This document shows positions 1 to 5,141 of a stretch of DNA of 5,141 bases, one piece after another; position 1 is the first letter of the stretch, and each line of letters opens with the position of its first letter. A program made the translations under genes and the position numbers. Below the pieces are notes generated by a model, which was not told the DNA's origin, made no database searches, and saw only the letters and a list, made by a program, of their open reading frames with translations. This DNA is from an uncultured Hyphomicrobiales bacterium. Lineage in GTDB: Bacteria > Pseudomonadota > Alphaproteobacteria > Rhizobiales > Beijerinckiaceae. The DNA is taken from contig CAIXDD010000177.1 in NCBI GenBank assembly GCA_903918155.1, positions 1-5,141 of the forward strand, read 5' to 3'.

Positions 1-626
1 ACGACGTACAGGTAATGATCGAGGGGCCCGGCCACGTCCCGATGCACAAGATCAAGGAGAACATGGACCTGCAGCTGGAGGTCTGCCACGAGGCGCCGTT
101 CTACACGCTGGGGCCGCTCACGACCGACATCGCGCCGGGATATGACCACATCACCTCTGCGATCGGGGCGGCGATGATCGGTTCCTACGGGACGGCGATG
201 CTGTGCTACGTCACGCCGAAGGAGCATCTGGGCCTGCCCGACCGCGACGACGTGAAGACCGGCGTCATCACCTATCGCATCGCCGCCCACGCCGCCGACC
301 TCGCCAAGGGACATCCCGCTGCGCAGATCCGCGACGACGCCATGAGCCGCGCGCGCTTCGAATTCCGTTGGGAGGACCAGTTCAACATCGGCCTCGATCC
401 CGACACGGCGCGCGCCTATCACGACGAGACACTGCCCAAGGACGCGCATAAGACGGCGCATTTCTGCTCCATGTGCGGCCCGAAATTCTGCTCGATGAAG
501 ATCACGCAGGATTTGCGCGTCGAGGCCGCCGCCATGCTCGACAACGAGAAGGCGGCGCTGGAGGGCATGGCGGCGAAGAGCCGCGAATTCCTTGAGAAGG
601 GCGGCCAGCTCTATCTCAAGACCTGA
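1..626 (+). CDS. thiC: Phosphomethylpyrimidine synthase ThiC, C-terminal part (5' truncated by window edge)
   Basis: ThiC is a cytoplasmic radical-SAM enzyme that rearranges aminoimidazole ribotide into HMP phosphate, the pyrimidine precursor of thiamine. The reading frame begins at base 3 and stays open to the TGA at 624-626, giving 207 visible residues. The ATG at 15 is internal and is not the true start. The EGPGHVPM motif is encoded at 21-44, followed by a GPLTTDIAPGYDHI stretch; both are hallmarks of the active-site barrel, where histidines bind metal. The family's unusual C-terminal CX2CX4C cluster motif (CSMCGPKFC) is intact, with Cys codons at 465, 474 and 489. ThiC proteins are about 600 residues long, so roughly the first two thirds lie outside the window, as would any upstream TPP riboswitch. 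The C-terminus (ending LYLKT) looks normal. Identification is very secure. Confidence 0.98.
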   Translation, partial: DVQVMIEGPGHVPMHKIKENMDLQLEVCHEAPFYTLGPLTTDIAPGYDHITSAIGAAMIGSYGTAMLCYVTPKEHLGLPDRDDVKTGVITYRIAAHAADLAKGHPAAQIRDDAMSRARFEFRWEDQFNIGLDPDTARAYHDETLPKDAHKTAHFCSMCGPKFCSMKITQDLRVEAAAMLDNEKAALEGMAAKSREFLEKGGQLYLKT

Positions 627-632
627 CGTGGA

Positions 633-661
633 GCGGGCGGCGGCCCTTCGCCGCCGTCCGC
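633..661 (+). terminator. Strong hairpin after thiC, probable terminator without a T tract
   Basis: Seven bases after the thiC stop, bases 633-644 can pair with 650-661 to give a 12-bp, nearly all G-C stem with one G-U pair (637/657) and a five-base CCTTC loop. No run of T follows; the next bases are C-rich. In GC-rich genomes such stems often mark transcript ends or protect the 3' end of the message. Whether it terminates by itself or needs Rho is inference. Confidence 0.55.
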
Positions 662-720
662 GCCCGCCCCGCCGACCCCTTCGCCGACGAAGATGAAGAC
701 TCCCGCCCGAGGGAGCGCAC

Positions 721-724
721 AGGA
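721..724 (+). promoter_or_regulatory. Ribosome binding site for the TRAP binding protein; decides its start
   Basis: AGGA ends seven bases before the ATG at 732, a good Shine-Dalgarno position. The in-frame upstream ATG at 693 has no comparable site at the right distance. It would also put 13 hydrophilic residues before the signal peptide. This favours 732 as the start. Confidence 0.65.
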
Positions 725-731
725 ACAAGCC

Positions 732-1808
732 ATGCCCGCTCCCACGCGCCGCACGCTGATCGCCGCCGCCCTCGCAAGCCCCGCCGTCGCAAGCCCCGCC
801 GTCTTGCGCGCGCAGGACGGGCCCATCGTGTGGCGCATGGTGACGTCCTGGGCGAAATCGCTGCCCGGCCCCGGCGTCTCCGCCGACAGGCTCGCCCAAC
901 GCGTCAATTCCATGAGCGGGGGCCGGCTGCGCATCGACGTCTTTCCCGCCGGCCACATCGTCCCGGCCTTCGGCGTGATGGAGGCCGTCTCCGCCGGCGC
1001 GGCGGAAATGGGCCATACGGCGTCGTTCTTCTGGGACGGCCAATTGCCCGGCGCCGCCTTCTTCACGACGGCGCCTTTCGGCCTGAGCCCCCTCGGGCAC
1101 CAGACCTGGATCGAACAGCGCGGCGGCCAGCAGGCGTGGGACGACTTATACCGCCCGCGCGGCGTGCGCGGCCTGCTTGCGGGCAACACCGGCCCCTCGA
1201 TGGGCGGCTGGTTCCGCAAGCCCATCGAGAGCGTCAAGGATATCGCCGGCCTGCGCATCCGCGTGCAGGGCATGGGCGGCGAGGTTTACGCGGCGCTGGG
1301 CGCGACGCCGCAATCCATTCCCCCCGGCGACATCTATCCGGCGCTGGAGAAGGGAACCATCGACGCGGTGGAGATTCTCGCGCCCGTCAACGACCTGCCG
1401 CTCGGCCTGCATCGCATCGCGCCTTATTATTACATGCCCGGCTTCAACAAGCCCAATGGCGCAGGCGAGGCGCTGATCTCGCTGGCGGCCTTCGGCAAGC
1501 TTCCCCCGGACCTGCAGCGCATCGTCGAAAACGCCTGTCAGGCCGAACATTCCGCCGCGCTCGCCGAAGCCGAGCATCAAAACGCCGCCGCGCTCGTGGA
1601 GCTGGTGCGCGGCGGGGCCAAGGTCACAGCCTTCCCCGCCGATGTGGTGAAGGCGGCGCGCGAAAAGACGCAGGACGTGCTCGACAGGAAGGCCAAGGCC
1701 TCCCCCGCCGCCGGCCGCATCGTGGCCTCGTGGCGCGACGCGCTGGCCAGCGGCGGCCCATGGGCGCGCGTGGGCGCCTATATGGAGAACGCGCTGCGCG
1801 GCGCGTGA
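732..1808 (+). CDS. TRAP transporter solute-binding protein, DctP/TakP family, Tat-like signal peptide
   Basis: This 358-residue protein is a periplasmic binding protein that would deliver an organic acid to a TRAP (tripartite, ion-gradient driven) transporter. The N-terminus has a twin-arginine-like motif (TRRTLIA, residues 5-11), then an Ala-rich segment ending LRA before Gln28, the likely cleavage region. The mature part shows family hallmarks: WRMVTSW near the start, GNTGPSMGGWFR from residue 151, LRIRVQG at 174-180 with the conserved ligand-carboxylate arginine expected at Arg177, and GDIYPALEKGTIDA at 199-212, then a tyrosine run (PYYYMPGF). As I recall it, the closest characterised relative is the 2-oxo acid binder TakP. 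The tryptophan that follows TakP's TIDA-E segment is Ile215 here, so the ligand may differ. No dctQ or dctM gene lies next to it. The gene ends 29 bases before aroE, so co-transcription is possible. Family assignment is firm; the substrate is unknown. Confidence 0.95.
   Translation: MPAPTRRTLIAAALASPAVASPAVLRAQDGPIVWRMVTSWAKSLPGPGVSADRLAQRVNSMSGGRLRIDVFPAGHIVPAFGVMEAVSAGAAEMGHTASFFWDGQLPGAAFFTTAPFGLSPLGHQTWIEQRGGQQAWDDLYRPRGVRGLLAGNTGPSMGGWFRKPIESVKDIAGLRIRVQGMGGEVYAALGATPQSIPPGDIYPALEKGTIDAVEILAPVNDLPLGLHRIAPYYYMPGFNKPNGAGEALISLAAFGKLPPDLQRIVENACQAEHSAALAEAEHQNAAALVELVRGGAKVTAFPADVVKAAREKTQDVLDRKAKASPAAGRIVASWRDALASGGPWARVGAYMENALRGA
772..803 (+). repeat. Perfect 15-base tandem repeat inside the signal peptide
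   Basis: Two perfect copies of a 15-base unit (774-788 and 789-803; the period extends two bases upstream to 772) encode ASPAV twice, residues 15-24 of the binding protein. The length is a multiple of three, so the frame is kept and the signal peptide is lengthened by five residues. It looks like a recent slippage duplication. Confidence 0.9.
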
Positions 1809-1826
1809 ACGCGGGGCGAAGCCGTC

Positions 1827-1832
1827 GGGAGA
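1827..1832 (+). promoter_or_regulatory. Ribosome binding site of aroE
   Basis: GGGAGA lies five bases before the ATG at 1838 and fixes the aroE start within a frame that is otherwise open far upstream, through the preceding gene. Confidence 0.6.
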
Positions 1833-1837
1833 CCTGC

Positions 1838-2698
1838 ATGAGCGGATCGAAAGCGTCGAGCCATCCAGATCGTTACCTCCTCGCCGGCGTCATGGGTTCG
1901 CCCATCATGCATTCGCGCTCGCCGCGCATTCACAATCGCTGGCTCGCCGAACGCGGGCTTGCGGGCCATTACGTCCCGCTTCTGGTGACGCAGGACGGGC
2001 TGGAAGCCGCCTTGCGCGCGCTCCATCCGCTGGGCTTCAGCGGCGTCAATCTCACCATTCCGCTGAAGGAGAAGGCGCTCGCGCTGATGGACCGGGTCGA
2101 TCCGCTCGCCCGGCGCATCGGCGCGGTCAATTGCGTGGTCGTCGCCCCCGACGGCGCGCTGGAGGGCTATAATTACGACGCCTTCGGATTCCTCGCCGCC
2201 CTGCAGGAGCGCGCGCCCGATTTCGACGCCGGCGCCGGCCCCGCCGCGATTCTGGGCGCAGGCGGCGCCTCGCGCGCGCTCATCGCGGGATTGATCGAGG
2301 CCGGGTCGCCGCAGATCCGGCTCGCCAACCGCACGTTCGAACGCGCGCAGGCGCTGGCGGCCGAATTCGGGCCCCGCGTCGCGCCGGTGCGCTGGGAGGA
2401 GCGGGCGGACGCGCTGGCGGGGGCGGCCTTGCTGGTCAACGCCACCTCCATGGGCATGGCGGGCCAGCCCCCGCTCGACATCGCGCTCGACGCCCTGCCG
2501 CCGGGCGCGCTGGTCAACGACATCGTCTATGTTCCGCTGGAGACGGACCTGCTGGCCCGCGCCCGCGCGCGGGGCCTGCGCGCCGTGGACGGGCTCGGCA
2601 TGCTCCTGCACCAGGCGCGGCCGGCTTTCGAGAAATGGTTCGGCCAGCGCCCGCAGGTCACCCCCGCCTTGCGTCAGGAGATCGAGGCGACGCTCTAG
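1838..2698 (+). CDS. aroE: Shikimate dehydrogenase (NADP+)
   Basis: AroE reduces 3-dehydroshikimate to shikimate with NADPH in the cytoplasm, the fourth step towards chorismate. The 286-residue product has normal family length. The substrate-binding N-terminal domain carries GSPIMHSRSPRIHN (20-33), GVNLTIPLKE (69-78) with catalytic Lys77, and GAVN (95-98). The catalytic Asp is Asp114 in the segment NYDAFGF. The NADP-binding Rossmann part has GAGGAS (140-145) and NRTFERA (164-170), whose arginines usually select NADP over NAD, then NATSMGM (201-207) and a C-terminal segment containing a Tyr-x-Pro and GMLLHQARPAFEKWFG. One deviation is Tyr113 where most AroE proteins have Thr (NTD). The same frame is open back to 830, but that part overlaps the binding-protein gene and is a shadow; the site at 1827-1832 and homology set the start. 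A T-tract terminator follows the gene. Confidence 0.97.
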   Translation: MSGSKASSHPDRYLLAGVMGSPIMHSRSPRIHNRWLAERGLAGHYVPLLVTQDGLEAALRALHPLGFSGVNLTIPLKEKALALMDRVDPLARRIGAVNCVVVAPDGALEGYNYDAFGFLAALQERAPDFDAGAGPAAILGAGGASRALIAGLIEAGSPQIRLANRTFERAQALAAEFGPRVAPVRWEERADALAGAALLVNATSMGMAGQPPLDIALDALPPGALVNDIVYVPLETDLLARARARGLRAVDGLGMLLHQARPAFEKWFGQRPQVTPALRQEIEATL

Positions 2699-2756
2699 CG
2701 CGGGCGCCGCGCGCCTTGCCTCGCCGCGCCCGATCCGGTAGACGGTTCGCGCAATG

Positions 2757-2794
2757 AACCCGGCCGGCGCCGCAAGGATTGCCGCCGGGTTTTT
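2757..2794 (+). terminator. Rho-independent terminator between aroE and purA
   Basis: Bases 2757-2764 pair perfectly with 2784-2791 (8 bp). After a one-base bulge, the inner bases 2766-2768 pair with 2781-2783. The stem runs directly into five T residues at 2790-2794. It lies 58 bases after the aroE stop and 48 bases before purA, so it most simply ends the aroE transcript and separates purA into its own unit. Confidence 0.85.
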
Positions 2795-2842
2795 GCGTCA
2801 GGATCATCCGCGCGGGGCCAGCCCCCAGAGAGCGAACTCATC

Positions 2843-4138
<1,296 letters not shown>

Positions 4139-4142
4139 CGCC

Positions 4143-4163
4143 TTGTCCGCCGCAGGCGGACGA
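4143..4163 (+). other. Hairpin 1 after purA
   Basis: Bases 4145-4151 (GTCCGCC) pair with 4155-4161 (GGCGGAC) around a GCA triloop; 4143-4144 can extend the stem with a U-G and a U-A pair. It begins five bases after the purA stop. No T tract follows on the + strand, so a role in ending or stabilising the purA message is inference. Confidence 0.55.
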
Positions 4164-4166
4164 AAG

Positions 4167-4183
4167 CCGCCCGGAGGGGGCGG
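4167..4183 (+). other. Hairpin 2 after purA
   Basis: Bases 4167-4172 (CCGCCC) pair with 4178-4183 (GGGCGG) around a GGAGG loop. The six G-C pairs make it stable despite its size. The GGAGG in the loop is over 60 bases from the next ATG and is too far away to be its ribosome site. Confidence 0.4.
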
Positions 4184-4188
4184 GTTGT

Positions 4189-4215
4189 CGAGCGCGCGGG
4201 ATTGACGCGCGCTCG
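4189..4215 (+). other. Hairpin 3, strong 10-bp stem before the membrane-protein gene
   Basis: Bases 4189-4198 pair perfectly with 4206-4215 (CGAGCGCGCG with CGCGCGCTCG) around a seven-base GGATTGA loop. It ends 23 bases before the next gene's ATG. No T tract follows. It may be a terminator-like element for purA or a 5' leader structure of the next gene. Confidence 0.5.
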
Positions 4216-4238
4216 CTGGAGTGGTCTGAAACACGCCT

Positions 4239-5141
4239 ATGGCCGATTACTTTCCGCTTCTGTCGAGAGCCGTATCCGCCCTGCCCGAATCCACCCCGCA
4301 GACGCGGCGCGCGGTCTATGAACGCGCGCGCAAGGCGCTGATCGGCCAATTGCGCGCCGTGCAGCCGCCCATGACGGAAGCCGATATCGAGGCCGAAAGC
4401 GGCGCCCTGGACGACGCCATCGGGCGGATCGAGGCGGATCTCGCGCTGGCGGGCCTGACCTTCGCTGACGACGTGAAACCGGCCGAGGCCGAAGCCGCCG
4501 AGGCGAAGCGGACGCCCGCCGAGGCGGCGACCCCCGCGACCGCCCCCGCGCCCGCCCCGGGAGATCAGCCGGTCGATCAGCCGGTCAAGCCGCCCATTCC
4601 TGCGCAGCTTCCGCAATTTCCGCCCGCCTTTCCCCCGTCGGGGCCTGCGGCGCCCGCTGCCCCCATCGCGCGGCCGCTCGCTCAGCAGCAGCCGCTTCGC
4701 CCGCTGCCCTCCGCCCAGAGCGCGAGCCCTGCGCCGCCCCGGCCCGCCGAGGCGGGACGCGGCGCGGAGCCTGACGCCGCGCCCGCGCCCGCTCAACGCC
4801 CGCGCATGCCTGTCGAGGATAGCGACGACGCCGGCCCCCCTGCGGTGGCCTTCCGCGCGCCCGGCGGCCCGCGCCCCGAGGCCGGCTCGCTCCTGCGCGA
4901 CAAGAGCCGCCCCGCCGCGCCCGGCGAGGCGGAGATGGAGCCGCGCTCCCGCCGCCGCCTGTTCTGGCTGCCCATCGTTCTGGCGCTCTGCGCCGCAGTG
5001 GGCGCGCTCGCCTGGAAATTGCGCGTGCCGCAGGAGGAATTCGCCCGGCCCCGCGCGCAGGCGCAGGCCGAGCGCACCGGCGCGCCGAAGGCCGAGCAAC
5101 GCGCCGGCGGCGAGGCCGGCGAGGCCGCCGCCCCGCAGCAG
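4239..5141 (+). CDS. Single-pass membrane protein with Pro/Ala-rich linker, function unknown (3' truncated)
   Basis: The frame from the ATG at 4239 is open for 301 codons to the window edge. An in-frame TGA at 4227 rules out an ATG further upstream. Residues 1-78 (starting MADYFPLLSRAV) look helical and carry an RRAVYERARKAL stretch; this resembles, from memory, the N-terminus of a conserved rhizobial protein of unknown function often found next to purA. Residues 79-235 form a low-complexity linker rich in Pro, Ala, Gln and Glu. Basic residues RSRRR (236-240) precede a hydrophobic helix at 241-259, which predicts the N-terminus inside and the C-terminus outside. The remainder is charged, Ala/Glu-rich and incomplete. 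There is no signal peptide. The nearest SD-like GGAG (4218-4221) is 17 bases from the ATG, so translation initiation may be weak. I cannot assign a function; that the gene is real is supported by its domain logic and tight placement after purA. Confidence 0.88.
   Translation, partial: MADYFPLLSRAVSALPESTPQTRRAVYERARKALIGQLRAVQPPMTEADIEAESGALDDAIGRIEADLALAGLTFADDVKPAEAEAAEAKRTPAEAATPATAPAPAPGDQPVDQPVKPPIPAQLPQFPPAFPPSGPAAPAAPIARPLAQQQPLRPLPSAQSASPAPPRPAEAGRGAEPDAAPAPAQRPRMPVEDSDDAGPPAVAFRAPGGPRPEAGSLLRDKSRPAAPGEAEMEPRSRRRLFWLPIVLALCAAVGALAWKLRVPQEEFARPRAQAQAERTGAPKAEQRAGGEAGEAAAPQQ
4563..4586 (+). repeat. Perfect 12-base tandem repeat in the Pro/Ala-rich linker
   Basis: The unit GATCAGCCGGTC occurs twice in a row (4563-4574, 4575-4586) and in frame encodes DQPV twice. 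It is consistent with expansion of a flexible linker by in-frame duplication. Confidence 0.9.

Noticed and set aside
693..731. Upstream ATG start for the TRAP binding protein
   Set aside because: It adds 13 hydrophilic residues before the twin-arginine motif and lacks a ribosome site, while the ATG at 732 has AGGA seven bases upstream.
611..1273. 220-codon open frame on the - strand opposite the thiC end and the binding-protein gene
   Set aside because: It overlaps two well-supported genes, shows no motif, and its translation looks like a reverse-strand shadow.
830..1837. Long open frame upstream of and continuous with aroE, suggesting an N-terminal extension or fusion
   Set aside because: It overlaps the binding-protein gene in another frame, its translation is Arg-rich low-complexity typical of a GC-rich shadow, and AroE has a proper start with a ribosome site at 1827-1832 and normal family length.
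1778..2611. 277-codon open frame on the - strand opposite aroE
   Set aside because: Its composition is that of an antisense shadow of a GC-rich gene, it shows no recognisable motif, and it fully overlaps a certain gene.
2698..2712. Short GC palindrome just after the aroE stop (6-bp arms, three-base loop)
   Set aside because: It is short, made only of G and C in a GC-rich spacer and likely by chance; the true terminator with a T tract lies at 2757-2794.

Overview
The window is a GC-rich stretch of bacterial chromosome with all genes on the + strand. It looks like an alphaproteobacterium, most likely of the Hyphomicrobiales (Rhizobiales). The reasons are the strong G/C preference at third codon positions, the alphaproteobacterial style of PurA (for example its STSPER guanine-binding loop), and a gene after purA whose N-terminus resembles a conserved rhizobial membrane protein that I recall at this position. 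The genus cannot be fixed from this sequence.

Layout: (1) 1-626 is the C-terminal third of thiC (HMP-phosphate synthase, thiamine biosynthesis), cut by the window edge. A strong GC-rich hairpin follows it at 633-661. (2) 732-1808 encodes an exported TRAP-type solute-binding protein of the DctP/TakP family with a Tat-like signal peptide; no membrane subunit of the transporter is in the window. (3) 1838-2698 is aroE (shikimate dehydrogenase), 29 bases after the binding protein and possibly on the same transcript. A clear intrinsic terminator with a T tract lies at 2757-2794. (4) 2843-4138 is purA (adenylosuccinate synthase), complete with its catalytic residues. (5) 4139-4238 is a 100-base spacer almost filled by three consecutive hairpins. 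(6) 4239 to the window end is the open start of a single-pass membrane protein of unknown function: a small helical cytoplasmic head, a long proline/alanine-rich linker, a positively charged stretch, a transmembrane helix at residues 241-259, and a charged tail that leaves the window.

Three genes are housekeeping biosynthesis (thiamine, aromatic amino acids/chorismate, AMP) and do not form one pathway. The two less ordinary items are the TRAP binding protein, which has no partner genes here, and the linker-rich membrane protein. Each carries a perfect in-frame tandem DNA duplication (15-base unit in the signal peptide, 12-base unit in the linker). I found no CRISPR array, RNA gene, insertion sequence or phage element, and no convincing novel system; most of the window is ordinary core genome.
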